From contig JAVERH010000008.1 of assembly GCA_034007245.1 (NCBI GenBank), positions 1-32,489 on the forward strand: a stretch of DNA of 32,489 nt. Direction: 5' to 3'. The translations under genes and the position numbers were made by a program. The DNA is from Anaerosoma sp034007245 (GTDB taxonomy: Bacteria > Actinomycetota > Coriobacteriia > Anaerosomatales > Anaerosomataceae). The notes below the pieces were generated by a model. It was not told the DNA's origin and did no database searches. It saw only the letters and a program-made list of their open reading frames with translations. Shown here one piece after another: positions 22,659 to 31,500 of the stretch. How positions within the stretch are numbered: position 1 is the first letter of the stretch; the number at the start of each line of letters is the position of its first letter.

Positions 22659-24059
22659 TCAGATCGTGCAGACTTGTACGAAATCGGTCGACCCGGCCAC
22701 ATGCATCGCAGCGCCCCCGGTCACTGCCACCTGCCCGCCCGCCGCAACGAGACCACTGGCTGTAGCTGCTTCGATCGCTGCCGAGACGAGCTCATCGGTG
22801 GTGCGATATGAGTCGATCACCACAGGCCGGATACCCCACACGAGTGCAAGGCTTCGAGCGACAGCCTCGTCAGGTGTGCCCGCAAGAACGGGGACGCGGG
22901 GACGATGTGCTGCCACGCTCAGTGCTGTCGCACCGGTCTGCGTGACCGTGACGATAGCCGCAAGCTCGAGGTCATCGGCAAGATCGCACGCCGCACGACT
23001 GACCGCAGCACCCACGCCGCCGGGCCGGTACGGTACAGATAGTGCCTCATCCACACCAGCGGCCTCTGCGGCCCGCACGATACGATCCATGGTCTTGAGC
23101 ACGTGTACCGGATGTGCACCTACCGCCGTCTCACCTGAGAGCATCACGGCATCCACGTTGTCGAAGATCGCGTTCGCTACATCCGATGCCTCGGCCCGCG
23201 TCGGCCTGGATGCAGTGGTCATCGACTCAAGCATCTGGGTGGCCACCACAACGGGCGTGCCCGTGGCCCGGCACTCGGCGACGATACGCCGCTGCGCAAC
23301 CGGTACATCCTCTGGAGACGTCTCCACGCCGAGGTCGCCCCGTGCGACCATCACCATGTCCGAGACCGCTACGATCCCCGCGAGGTCGCCGAGTGCCTCA
23401 TGCTTCTCGATCTTGGCGACGATCGGCACTCGGCGCTCCCCCATCGCTGCCCGGAGCCGGTGGATGTCGTCTGCACTCCGCACGAACGACTGTGCGATAA
23501 GGTCGATCCCCGCATCGAGCGCCCATGCAAGGTTCTCGCAATCGAGCTCTGTGACGCCCTCCACACCGAGCGTCACACCGGGGATGTTAACGCCCTTACG
23601 GCTGGAGAGCGGACCTCCGGCCTCCACGACCGTCTGCACCGTATCACCGGCGATATCCGTCACGGTCAGCTCGATACGGCCGTCATCGATCAGGATGCGA
23701 TCCCCCGGACTCACGTCGTGCGCAAGCCCACCGTGGCTGATCGATGCGCCGGCGACATCACCCAAGGCATCGACTGCACGCAGCTCGAAAGCCGCACCCA
23801 CTGTCAGCACGGTCCCGGGTGCGACCTCGCCGAGCCGTATCTTCGCCCCACCGAGATCCAGCATCACGGCCACGTGACGCCCTGCCGCCCTTGCGGCGGC
23901 GCGCACACCGAGCAACTGACGCTCGAGCATCTCGCGCGTAGCATGCGCGGTATTAAGGCGCGCCACGTCCACGCCCGCCTCGATGAGTCCGCCGAGCACA
24001 TCGGGGCTGTCCGAGGCGGGTCCGAGAGTCGCGATGATCTTAGTCCGGCGCACCCGCAC
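22659..24059 (-). CDS. pyk: Pyruvate kinase
   Basis: Last step of glycolysis: phosphoenolpyruvate plus ADP to pyruvate plus ATP, in the cytoplasm. The 466 residues include the catalytic barrel (RTKIIATLGPAS at the N-terminus), IVAKIEKHEAL with the catalytic Lys, MVMVARGDLGVE, and ATQMLESMTTASRPTRAEASDVANAIFDNVDAVMLSGETA, then the C-terminal regulatory domain. Two sites are unusual: RLNTAHA (34-40) replaces the common RLNFSHG, and DLGGAKIR (68-75) has Leu and Lys where K+-dependent enzymes have Thr and Glu. The GTG start at 24059 has AAGGGA upstream. It follows enolase after 60 bases that hold a strong hairpin. Assignment is secure. Confidence 0.95.
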   Translation of the reverse strand: MRVRRTKIIATLGPASDSPDVLGGLIEAGVDVARLNTAHATREMLERQLLGVRAAARAAGRHVAVMLDLGGAKIRLGEVAPGTVLTVGAAFELRAVDALGDVAGASISHGGLAHDVSPGDRILIDDGRIELTVTDIAGDTVQTVVEAGGPLSSRKGVNIPGVTLGVEGVTELDCENLAWALDAGIDLIAQSFVRSADDIHRLRAAMGERRVPIVAKIEKHEALGDLAGIVAVSDMVMVARGDLGVETSPEDVPVAQRRIVAECRATGTPVVVATQMLESMTTASRPTRAEASDVANAIFDNVDAVMLSGETAVGAHPVHVLKTMDRIVRAAEAAGVDEALSVPYRPGGVGAAVSRAACDLADDLELAAIVTVTQTGATALSVAAHRPRVPVLAGTPDEAVARSLALVWGIRPVVIDSYRTTDELVSAAIEAATASGLVAAGGQVAVTGGAAMHVAGSTDFVQVCTI

Positions 24060-24081
24060 GTCCCTTCATCAAAGCAGCAGT

Positions 24082-24111
24082 GGCCGGGTACCCGCACACG
24101 GGCTCCCGGCC
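24082..24111 (-). terminator. Strong GC-rich hairpin between eno and pyk
   Basis: GGCCGGG and CCCGGCC enclose an inner CCCG-TGTG-CGGG stem-loop, starting 8 bases after the enolase stop. There is no T-run behind it, so it is more likely a partial terminator or RNA-stability element that sets the eno:pyk ratio than a full stop. Confidence 0.5.
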
Positions 24112-24119
24112 GTCGACTG

Positions 24120-25412
24120 CTACCGCTCGATGTTCGTGAACGCCCCCACACCCGGATACAGAGCCGAGTCACCCAGCTCGCCCTCGATGCGAAGCAGCTG
24201 GTTGTACTTCGCCACGCGGTCGCTCCTTGCCGGAGCACCGGTCTTGATCTGCGAAGCGTTCACTGCGACGGCCACATCGGCGATCGTGGTGTCCTCTGTC
24301 TCACCCGAACGGTGCGAGATCACGGCAGTGTAGCCAGCCCGCTGCGCCATCTGAATGGCATCCAACGTCTCCGTGAGCGTACCGATCTGATTGAGCTTGA
24401 TGAGGATCGAGTTCGCGACACCCATCTCTATCCCGCGAGCCAGACGCTCGGTGTTGGTGACGAAAAGATCGTCTCCCACGAGCTGCACCCGACCGCCCAG
24501 ACGCTCGGTCATGAGTTTCCAGCCATCCCAGTCCTCCTCGGCCATACCGTCCTCGATCGAGATGATGGGATATCGATCCGCGAGACCGACGTAGAACTCC
24601 ACCATCTCGGCACTCGTGAGCTCGCGATCCTCTCCGGCGAGCACGTACACTCCACGCTCGGCGTCGTAGAACTCCGTCGACGCCGGGTCGAGCGCAAACA
24701 TCACCTGCGTACCGAGAGTATAGCCTGCAGACGTGACGGCCTCTGAGATAACCTGCAATGCTTCCTCGTTGCTATCCAGGTTCGGCGCGAAACCGCCCTC
24801 ATCGCCCACACCGGCACCGAGGTTGCGGCCGTGAAGTACCTTCTTGAGCGTGTGGTATATCTCGGTGCACATCCGCAGGCCCTCTGCGAACGACCCTGCA
24901 CCGACCGGCATGATCATGAACTCCTGCAGGTCGACGTTGTTGTCTGCGTGCACACCGCCATTCAGGATGTTCATCATCGGTACGGGCAGGGTAGAGGCGT
25001 TACAACCACCGATGTACGAGTAGAACGTTAGCTCACAGCTCTCCGCTGCTGCTTTGGCCGTGGCGAGCGAGACACCGAGAATGGCGTTCGCGCCAAGGGT
25101 GCTCTTATTAGGCGTGCCGTCGAGCTCGAGGAGCGCTGTGTCGATCGCGCGCTGATCCGTCGCCTCCATGCCGATCAACGCAGGAGCGATCACGCTGTTG
25201 ACGTTGTTCACAGCCGTGAGCACACCCTTGCCGAGGTAGCGCGTCGAATCGCCATCCCGAAGCTCCACGGCCTCGAACGCGCCGGTAGATGCACCGCTCG
25301 GAACCGCCGCCCGACCCCAGCTGCCATCGTCGAGTGCGACCTCTACCTCGACTGTCGGGTTCCCTCGCGAATCGAGTACTTCTCGCGCCATGATGTCGGT
25401 GATGAAACTCAT
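24120..25412 (-). CDS. eno: Enolase
   Basis: Converts 2-phosphoglycerate to phosphoenolpyruvate, directly before pyruvate kinase in glycolysis. The 430 residues match the family in length and motifs: MAREVLDSRGNPTVEVEV at the N-terminus, VPMMNILNGGVHADNNVDLQEFMIMPVGA, VGDEGGFAPN, ISIEDGMAEEDW, LVGDDLFVTN, ILIKLNQIGTLTET (catalytic Lys) and VISHRSGETEDTTIADVAVA, then IKTGAPARSDRVAKYNQLLRIE. Mg2+ ligands and catalytic residues appear intact. ATG at 25410-25412 follows AAGGAG. It lies 97 bases after the mazG reading frame and before pyk, all in the same direction. Confidence 0.98.
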   Translation of the reverse strand: MSFITDIMAREVLDSRGNPTVEVEVALDDGSWGRAAVPSGASTGAFEAVELRDGDSTRYLGKGVLTAVNNVNSVIAPALIGMEATDQRAIDTALLELDGTPNKSTLGANAILGVSLATAKAAAESCELTFYSYIGGCNASTLPVPMMNILNGGVHADNNVDLQEFMIMPVGAGSFAEGLRMCTEIYHTLKKVLHGRNLGAGVGDEGGFAPNLDSNEEALQVISEAVTSAGYTLGTQVMFALDPASTEFYDAERGVYVLAGEDRELTSAEMVEFYVGLADRYPIISIEDGMAEEDWDGWKLMTERLGGRVQLVGDDLFVTNTERLARGIEMGVANSILIKLNQIGTLTETLDAIQMAQRAGYTAVISHRSGETEDTTIADVAVAVNASQIKTGAPARSDRVAKYNQLLRIEGELGDSALYPGVGAFTNIER

Positions 25413-25509
25413 CCCTGCTCCTTCGTCTCGCGCGACGAGCCCTCTCTTGGGTCCGTCTCTCGTTGCTTTCCCTGCGACCGACTCGCATCCGTGCCGCTAT
25501 CGCGCAGCC

Positions 25510-25803
25510 CTACGCCTTCGCGTCGTCCGCACGCTCGGACAGCTTGGCCCGGCCCCACAGTTCGTCCCACTCTGTGGCGGTGAGCCCCTCGAGTGCGCGA
25601 CCCGAAGCGCCGGCCGCTTGCTCCATCTCGCCGAACCGGCGCATGAACTTGTCGCACGCCCGACGAAGCGCTGTCTCCGAGTCGATGCCCATCTTGCGCG
25701 CCACATTCACCACTGTGAACAGCAGATCACCAAGCTCCTCTTCCGCCCCGGGTGAGCCAGGCTCTTCCGATGTGAGCTCATCGATCTCCTCGTGGACCTT
25801 CTC
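25510..25803 (-). pseudogene. mazG: C-terminal MazG segment beyond the amber codon
   Basis: In the same frame as the upstream CDS and starting at the codon after its TAG, this stretch reads EKVHEEIDELTSEEPGSPGA then EEELGDLLFTVVNVARKMGI, DSETALRRACDKFMRRFGEM, and ends RAKLSERADDAKA. It is the second MazG pyrophosphatase domain with its ExxE and ExxD metal-binding motifs intact. Unless the amber codon is read through, or a downstream start is used (GTG or ATG near VNVARKM), it is not translated. The lack of further decay suggests a recent mutation or a sequence error. Confidence 0.8.
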
Positions 25804-26949
25804 CTAGACCCCTGCGATATCTTCCCACTCGAAGCCCGCTGCAGCGGCGCGCCGCGATATCTTCTGGGCACGCACGAGCGCTGGCAACGAGACCGGCACA
25901 TCTGCCACAACCCCGCCGCCCTGCCGCTCTTCGCGCTTGACCGCGTCCCACATCCGTGTGACGTCCTCGGCCGTCTCAGCCACCGCTGTCCCAAAGATGT
26001 GAGGGTGTCGGCGGCGGATCTTGGCGGTGATGCCTGCGATGACGTCGTCGATGGTGAAGGTGCCCTCATCGGCAGCAACCTGCGAGTTCAGGACCACCTG
26101 CAGAAGAACGTCCCCAAGCTCGTCGACGATCTCGGCCGGATCAGCGGACTCGATCGCCGAGACCGCCTCATACGCTTCCTCGATCATGTGCGGCGCCAAC
26201 GAGGCGTGAGTCTGCTCCCGATCCCACGGACAACCGTCGGGGGCCCGTAGCGCAGCGATCGTACGCACGAACTCAGTGAATCCTCCCGGTGGCTCGATGC
26301 GTGTCGGCGGCAGGTAGAGCGCGCTCCCTCGAGGGATCGACTGGATAGTGCCGAGCTCGCCGATGCTCAGTCGCGTCAACTCGAATCCGCCCGCCGGAAG
26401 CTCGCTCGCGATCACCACGGTGTGCTCACGGTCGTAAAAGTGCCGTAGCCGCCCGGCGATCGCATGTGCCTGGATAGCGTTCATGACACCGGTCACGATG
26501 AGGTGCGTGCCACGCTGCAGGTCCGCCATACCGAGCGCCTCGGCGTCGACAAGCTCGAGATCGGCGGTCATGTCGATATCGAGAGCGAGCAGTATCACCT
26601 GCAGTGGTGAGGCGATCGGGAACACGTCGACGGTCTCCCGTGTCCGCGACAGGACTGCAGAGATAAGCCCCTCGCGAACAAGAGGATACCCGCCCGCCAC
26701 GAGTGCGACATCACCGGTCGCGGCGAGACGCAGGAGCGCCTCGACCACATCAGAGGTCGAGGCGCTCTCCGTGATACCGAGATCGGTGAAGTGCAGTGGC
26801 GTGAAGCCGAGCGACGTGAGCATCTCGGCAGATGCCCCCGTCGCTGACGGGATCACGATGTTGTCCACCTGGCGTAGTCGGGCCACGGCCCGGACGTCGG
26901 GCATACCTTCCGCGTCAGGCTCCAGCCCGACGATAGCGATCGAACCCAC
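25804..26949 (-). CDS. mazG: Tetrapyrrole methylase-like/MazG fusion (YabN type), cut short by amber codon
   Basis: MazG proteins hydrolyse nucleoside triphosphates to monophosphates and clean the NTP pool. The first about 220 residues (SIAIVGLEPDAEGMPDVRAV ... ALYLPPTRIEPPGG) resemble the tetrapyrrole methylase domain of YabN-type fusions. A first MazG domain follows (CPWDREQTHASLAPHMIEEAYEA ... EIVDELGDVLLQVV), with its metal-binding acidic residues. Translation stops at TAG (25804-25806), codon 382, right after GFEWEDIAGV, where MazG proteins normally have Trp then EKV. I use the GTG at 26947-26949, with AGGAGG upstream; the frame's extension to 27021 overlaps the foldase gene. In E. coli MazG the C-terminal domain carries the activity, so the truncated product may be impaired. 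Confidence 0.85.
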   Translation of the reverse strand: MGSIAIVGLEPDAEGMPDVRAVARLRQVDNIVIPSATGASAEMLTSLGFTPLHFTDLGITESASTSDVVEALLRLAATGDVALVAGGYPLVREGLISAVLSRTRETVDVFPIASPLQVILLALDIDMTADLELVDAEALGMADLQRGTHLIVTGVMNAIQAHAIAGRLRHFYDREHTVVIASELPAGGFELTRLSIGELGTIQSIPRGSALYLPPTRIEPPGGFTEFVRTIAALRAPDGCPWDREQTHASLAPHMIEEAYEAVSAIESADPAEIVDELGDVLLQVVLNSQVAADEGTFTIDDVIAGITAKIRRRHPHIFGTAVAETAEDVTRMWDAVKREERQGGGVVADVPVSLPALVRAQKISRRAAAAGFEWEDIAGV

Positions 26950-26971
26950 GCCGCCCCCTCCTGGCTCCGAA

Positions 26972-27895
26972 CTACTCGGCGGGCTTGAAGGTCTCGTCCA
27001 GATACTCGATCTCCGCAGCATCGCGCAGCCCGGTCACGTACGCCTGGAACGCAAGTTCACCACTGTCCGCTGCCAGGATATCGGAGAGCTCGGCAGGAAC
27101 ATCGGCGATCTCACTACCCTCGGCAACCTCATCCTGCTTGAGAATGATGTGCCAGCCATAGTCCGACTGCACTGGATCGCTGACCTCGCCGACCTTGAGA
27201 GCGTCGGCAGCTGCGGCGAACTCAGGCACGTACATGATCGTCTGTGCCCAGCCCAGGCTGCCGCCTGTGGCCGCACTGCCAGAGTCGGTGGAGTTGGCGA
27301 CTGCCAACTCCGCGAAGTCCTCGCCGTTGCGTACCTTCTCGGCAAGCTCCATAGCCAACGCCTCGTCGTCCACGAGAATATGCGAGAGGAGCGAGTACGC
27401 TGCAGGCACGGTGGTGAGCGTCGCCTCGGTCGAGGCAGCTACCTGGATGAACTCGCTTGCCAGCTCGTACTTGATGCTCTCGTTCGCAAAGTCCATATCC
27501 ATGCCGTTGGTGCTCAGCATCTCCTCGATCGTCGCCTTGTCGTCAGTACCCATGAGCGACGCAAGACGCTGGTCGATCGTATCGTCGCTGAGGTCGGCAC
27601 CGAGGTCTTCAGCGTTCTCGATGATGAGTGTCTTCTGGATCCACTCTTCGACGAGCATCTTCTTGTACTCGGCCGCCGTGGCCTCGTCGATCTCGCCACC
27701 TGCCTGCGCCAGGACCTGCTCGTAGAGCGTATCCAGCTCCGAACGCGTCATCTCGGTGCCGTTCACGCTCACTACAGCGTCTTTGGACCCGCCGAACAAG
27801 GAGCCGCCATCGCCACCCTCACTCGAGCAGCCTGCAAGGGCTCCTACGGCAAGAGTGGTGAGAAGTAGAGCGGCAATGCCGCGAATGATTCGCAC
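26972..27895 (-). CDS. PrsA/SurA-like peptidyl-prolyl isomerase lipoprotein
   Basis: Extracytoplasmic foldase that helps exported proteins fold. Of 307 residues, 1-22 are a lipoprotein signal with lipobox L-A-G-C (Cys23). A Gly/Ser linker, a SurA-type N-terminal helical chaperone region (AVVSVNGTEMTRSELDTLYEQVL) and one parvulin (PpiC) domain follow at about 165-255: LLSHILVDDEALAMELAEKV, FAELAVANSTDSGSAATGGSLGWA, EFAAAADALKVGEVSDPVQSDYGWHIILK. A C-terminal helix closes the protein. GTG start at 27895, with GAAAGG upstream, 14 bases after the mfd stop. It probably serves the secreted proteins of this organism generally rather than one neighbour. Confidence 0.92.
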   Translation of the reverse strand: MRIIRGIAALLLTTLAVGALAGCSSEGGDGGSLFGGSKDAVVSVNGTEMTRSELDTLYEQVLAQAGGEIDEATAAEYKKMLVEEWIQKTLIIENAEDLGADLSDDTIDQRLASLMGTDDKATIEEMLSTNGMDMDFANESIKYELASEFIQVAASTEATLTTVPAAYSLLSHILVDDEALAMELAEKVRNGEDFAELAVANSTDSGSAATGGSLGWAQTIMYVPEFAAAADALKVGEVSDPVQSDYGWHIILKQDEVAEGSEIADVPAELSDILAADSGELAFQAYVTGLRDAAEIEYLDETFKPAE

Positions 27896-27909
27896 TGTGT
27901 TGCCTTTCC

Positions 27910-30900
27910 CTAGGATACGTTGTGATCACCAGAGATGCTCTGGACTGCGGAGAGTATAGCACCCAGAGCACGCATAGCTGTCGCTCCGGGGGCCTCTCCG
28001 GGCATCTCCACAAAATGAACAGAACGTGTACGCGCCACGTAAACCGCACCGTCTGCGGCAAGCAGACCGCGCTCGGCGTCCGAAAGGTTCACCGGCGAGA
28101 GGCTGATCCGGTGCCGTACGAGGCTCACCGTGGTGATGCCCAGTTCGGCGGCGACGGTCTTGATGCGCGCGATCGTGAGCAGGTCGCGCGCGGGAGACGG
28201 GAGCGCACCGTAGCGACCCTCGATCTCGGCGATGAGAGACTCCACCGCTTCGGGCGTCGTAGCTGCAGCGATGCGCCGATACAGGAGCACACGCTCGTCG
28301 GTCTCGGGCACATACTCCTCGGGCAGGAAGGCGGCGACCGGCAGATCCACGCGTACGTCCGGATGGGCCGGCAGCGGCTCGCCCCGCACCTCGGAGACGG
28401 CCTCGCGCAGCATCTGCGCATAGAGATCGAAACCGACTGCGCCCACGCTGCCGCTCTGCTCGGCACCGAGCAGACTACCCGCACCGCGGATCTCCAGGTC
28501 TCGCATGGCGACTTTGATACCGCTCCCAAGCTCACCGTGTTCTTGGATCGCCGCGAGCCGCTCGTAGGCCTGCTCGGTGAGCGCCTCGGTCCGAGGGAAG
28601 AGGAAGTACGCGTACGCGCGCACGTGCGAACGACCGACACGACCTTTGAGCTGGTAGAGCTGCGCGAGGCCGAGCCGGTGTGCGTCATCGATGATGAGCG
28701 TGTTGGTGTGCGGGTTGTCAATGCCGGACTCCACGATGGTGGTCGCCACCAACACATCGATCTTGCCAGCCGAGAACGACTCCATCACGCGCTCGAGTTG
28801 GTGCTCGGACATCTGGCCGTGCCCGACGCCGATACGTGCCTCGGGCACTGCGGCCTGTACGCGCTCTACCACTCGGTCGATGCCACGCACGCGATTGGAG
28901 ATGTAGTACACCTGACCGCCACGCTGGATCTCACCGCGAATGGCCGAGCTCACGATCTCCTCGTCGTACTCGCCCACATGTGCCTTGACCGGGAAACGAC
29001 CGGCCGGAGGCGTGTCGATCACCGAGAAGTCGCGCACGCCAGAAAGCGACATCTGAAGCGTACGAGGGATCGGCGTCGCAGTGAGCGTGAGTACGTCGAC
29101 CTGTTCGCGCAGGTTTTTGAGATGCTCCTTATGCTCCACACCGAAACGCTGCTCCTCGTCCACCACTACAAGACCGAGATCTCTTGGAACGACGTCTTTC
29201 GAGAGCAGGCGATGCGTACCGATGAGGACGTCGACGGTACCGGCCGCGAATCCCTCGAGGGCTTCCTTCTGCTGAGCCGCACTCCGGAATCGCGAGAGCA
29301 CCTCCACGCGGACCGGATAGGACTCGAACCGCTCGGAGAAAGTAGTGAAGTGCTGCTGGGCAAGGATGGTCGTCGGGCAGAGCAGTATGACCTGCTTGCC
29401 GTTCTGCGTAGCTTTGAAGGCAGCACGAACGGCTACCTCTGTCTTACCGTAGCCGACGTCTCCGCATACAAGACGGTCCATTGGACGGTCGCTCTCCATA
29501 TCGGCCTTCACATCGGCGATCGCGGCAAGCTGATCGGGCGTCTCCTCGAAGGGGAACGCCTCTTCCATCTCGCTCTGCCACGGCGTATCGGGTGCGTATA
29601 CAAAGCCACTCACAGCCGCCCGACGTGAATACAGATCGACGAGATCGAACGCCAACTTGCGCGCCTGCTTGCGTGCCTTGCCGGTGGCCTTCGACCAGTC
29701 GGCGGTGTTGAGCCGGGTCACACGCGGTGCGGAACCTTCCGGACCGACGTACCGCGTCACCCGGTCCAACTGCTCCACCGGGACGTAGAGCTTGTCGCCC
29801 TTGGCGTACTCGAGCAGAAGGAAGTCACGCTCGGTCCCAAGCACGTCCTGGCGAATGAGCTCGCGGAAGAGCGCGATACCATGGACCTCGTGAACGACAT
29901 AGTCACCCGGGCTGAACGCGAACGTAAGCCGGGTGGGATCGGCAGCCTGACGACGGCGCTCCGCTGCACGAGGGAACACATCGTCGATCGAGACGACTGC
30001 AAGGCGGGCGCCGGGTACCACGTAACCCGACGGCACGTCGGCGACTGCGATCGAGACCAGTCCCGTGGGCAACGAATGGGTGGTTGTATCGAGATCGACC
30101 ACCGATGTGCCCGCCTCAACGAGTGCGCGGGAGAGTCGTTCCTTCCCCTGGCGATCGCGGACGGCCGCAACCACACGGTAACCTGTGTCGATCAACGCCC
30201 GAAGCCCGGCTGCGAACGTCTCCTCGCGCTTTCCCACCTGAGGACGACGTGCCTGCACCTCACCGTCCGCCGCACCGCCCGCACGCAGGAGTGAGAGGAA
30301 CGTCAACCGCTGACGTCCGCCGAGATCGACCTCGGCGGGCTTGAGGTACAGGTCTTCGATACTCACGTCGGCAGTGACGGCCCGTGACTCCGCCTCTCCG
30401 CGAGCCCGGATGAGATCGTCAAAGATCGCGCGCGGCTCGGCCACCACGATGAGCGTCCCCGGAGCCACATAGCCGAGCACCGAATCGACTGACTTATAGA
30501 AGTACGGCAGGTAGCTCTCGATGCCGTTGAACATCACGCCCTGCTCGATGAGCTCCAGATCGCGCGCAAGCTCGTCGTTGTCACGAGCAGCCTCGCCGAG
30601 GGCACGCCGGGCGTTCTGGGCAGCCCTCGTCCCCGGCGCCACCTCACGGCAGGGGTAGATCTCCACCGGCCCGGAGTCGCCGATATGCTGCTGTGTGGAA
30701 GGAAGGTACCGCCTGAGCGTCTCGATCTCGTCGCCAAAGAGCTCTATACGCACCGGATATGGCACGTCCGAGCCGAACACGTCGAGAGTGCCACCACGTA
30801 CCGCGAACTGTCCACGCTCCTCGGCGGTATCGACACGTACGTAGCCCATACGTGTCAGCCGCTCGGTGACTGCGGCAAGATCGAGTGTGTCGCCCTCGGC

Positions 30901-31332
30901 GAGCCGCACTGGTTCGTAGACGTGCGATCCCTGCGGAGGCAGAGCGCGCAGAAGGGATCGGCCGCTTGCAACGACGATGACCGGGCGGCCCTTGTCGAGC
31001 GAGTAAAGCGCACGCGACCGCGCACCGATAGCCTCCAGGTCGGGCGCCGTGCGATCCCATGGCGCGTCAGCACGGTCGGGGAAGTACAAGACGCGCTCCT
31101 GCTCGACGTACGTGCCGAGCTGCCGGGCAAAGCGGTCGGCAGCATCTGCGCCAGGAAGCACGACGAGCATCGGCTGCTGGCGTCCTGCAGCAACCACCGA
31201 GGCGAGCACTGGCCGGATGAGGCCCGGCGCAGCAAGCGTCACGTCATCCCCGCGCGCGATCTTTTCCAGGGCAGCCCCAAACGCCGGTTCGGCGGACAGA
31301 GCGGGTGAAATAGAGCTGAAGAACGTTGTCAC
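27910..31332 (-). CDS. mfd: Transcription-repair coupling factor Mfd
   Basis: DNA translocase that removes stalled RNA polymerase at lesions and recruits UvrA. The 1140 residues show the UvrB-like N-terminal region (LPGADAADRFARQLGTYVEQERVLYFPDRADAPWDRTAPD), the RNA-polymerase-interaction domain (FSPGDYVVHEVHGIALFRELI ... LFLLEYAKGDKLYVPVEQLDRVTRYVG-like block near 520-580), then the helicase motor: Walker A GDVGYGKTE with Lys630, DEEQ at 725-728, and TATPIPRTLQMSLSGVRDFS. Motifs IVESGIDNPHTNTLIIDDAHRLGLAQLYQLKGRVGRS and the TRCF C-terminal domain follow. The GTG at 31330-31332 has GGGAG upstream; the frame extends to 31431, but that part crosses the promoter and does not look like Mfd. First gene of the mfd-prsA-mazG-eno-pyk group. 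Confidence 0.97.
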   Translation of the reverse strand: MTTFFSSISPALSAEPAFGAALEKIARGDDVTLAAPGLIRPVLASVVAAGRQQPMLVVLPGADAADRFARQLGTYVEQERVLYFPDRADAPWDRTAPDLEAIGARSRALYSLDKGRPVIVVASGRSLLRALPPQGSHVYEPVRLAEGDTLDLAAVTERLTRMGYVRVDTAEERGQFAVRGGTLDVFGSDVPYPVRIELFGDEIETLRRYLPSTQQHIGDSGPVEIYPCREVAPGTRAAQNARRALGEAARDNDELARDLELIEQGVMFNGIESYLPYFYKSVDSVLGYVAPGTLIVVAEPRAIFDDLIRARGEAESRAVTADVSIEDLYLKPAEVDLGGRQRLTFLSLLRAGGAADGEVQARRPQVGKREETFAAGLRALIDTGYRVVAAVRDRQGKERLSRALVEAGTSVVDLDTTTHSLPTGLVSIAVADVPSGYVVPGARLAVVSIDDVFPRAAERRRQAADPTRLTFAFSPGDYVVHEVHGIALFRELIRQDVLGTERDFLLLEYAKGDKLYVPVEQLDRVTRYVGPEGSAPRVTRLNTADWSKATGKARKQARKLAFDLVDLYSRRAAVSGFVYAPDTPWQSEMEEAFPFEETPDQLAAIADVKADMESDRPMDRLVCGDVGYGKTEVAVRAAFKATQNGKQVILLCPTTILAQQHFTTFSERFESYPVRVEVLSRFRSAAQQKEALEGFAAGTVDVLIGTHRLLSKDVVPRDLGLVVVDEEQRFGVEHKEHLKNLREQVDVLTLTATPIPRTLQMSLSGVRDFSVIDTPPAGRFPVKAHVGEYDEEIVSSAIRGEIQRGGQVYYISNRVRGIDRVVERVQAAVPEARIGVGHGQMSEHQLERVMESFSAGKIDVLVATTIVESGIDNPHTNTLIIDDAHRLGLAQLYQLKGRVGRSHVRAYAYFLFPRTEALTEQAYERLAAIQEHGELGSGIKVAMRDLEIRGAGSLLGAEQSGSVGAVGFDLYAQMLREAVSEVRGEPLPAHPDVRVDLPVAAFLPEEYVPETDERVLLYRRIAAATTPEAVESLIAEIEGRYGALPSPARDLLTIARIKTVAAELGITTVSLVRHRISLSPVNLSDAERGLLAADGAVYVARTRSVHFVEMPGEAPGATAMRALGAILSAVQSISGDHNVS

Positions 31333-31401
31333 GTCACGACTCCCGACGTCGCACAGCACGAATGGCCCGCGTCCGTATGACCGGGGCGAGCAGCGGGTGC
31401 G

Positions 31402-31431
31402 AGTGTAGGGCTGTGCGGCATGCGCGGTCAA
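31402..31431 (-). promoter_or_regulatory. Predicted promoter of mfd
   Basis: TTGACC (31426-31431) and TACACT (31402-31407), 18 bases apart, on the minus strand, about 70 bases upstream of the mfd GTG. The -35 is a 5 of 6 match. It supports the mfd start at 31332, because a longer frame would need translation from inside the promoter. Confidence 0.5.
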
Positions 31432-31500
31432 ACGAGCAGAAGCGCGCCGACCACACCCTCAGGTACGATGAAAGCGATATCCGCTACGCACGGAGGCACC

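Noticed and set aside
25804..25806. TAG in mazG as a pyrrolysine codon
   Set aside because: No pylT-like tRNA or Pyl gene is in the window and Trp, not Lys, is expected at this site. A TGG-to-TAG change or sequence error is simpler.
25804..25806. mazG stop as another selenocysteine site
   Set aside because: The codon is TAG, not TGA, and MazG has no Cys/Sec at this position.
27922..29628. 568-codon open frame on the plus strand inside mfd
   Set aside because: Lies wholly antisense to the conserved helicase part of Mfd; long antisense frames are common at this GC content, and the product looks like no known protein.
31333..31431. N-terminal extension of Mfd
   Set aside because: It would begin inside the predicted promoter, and its sequence is not Mfd-like.
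31432..31500. Promoter for nth
   Set aside because: A TACGAT hexamer is present but no -35 at a suitable distance could be found.
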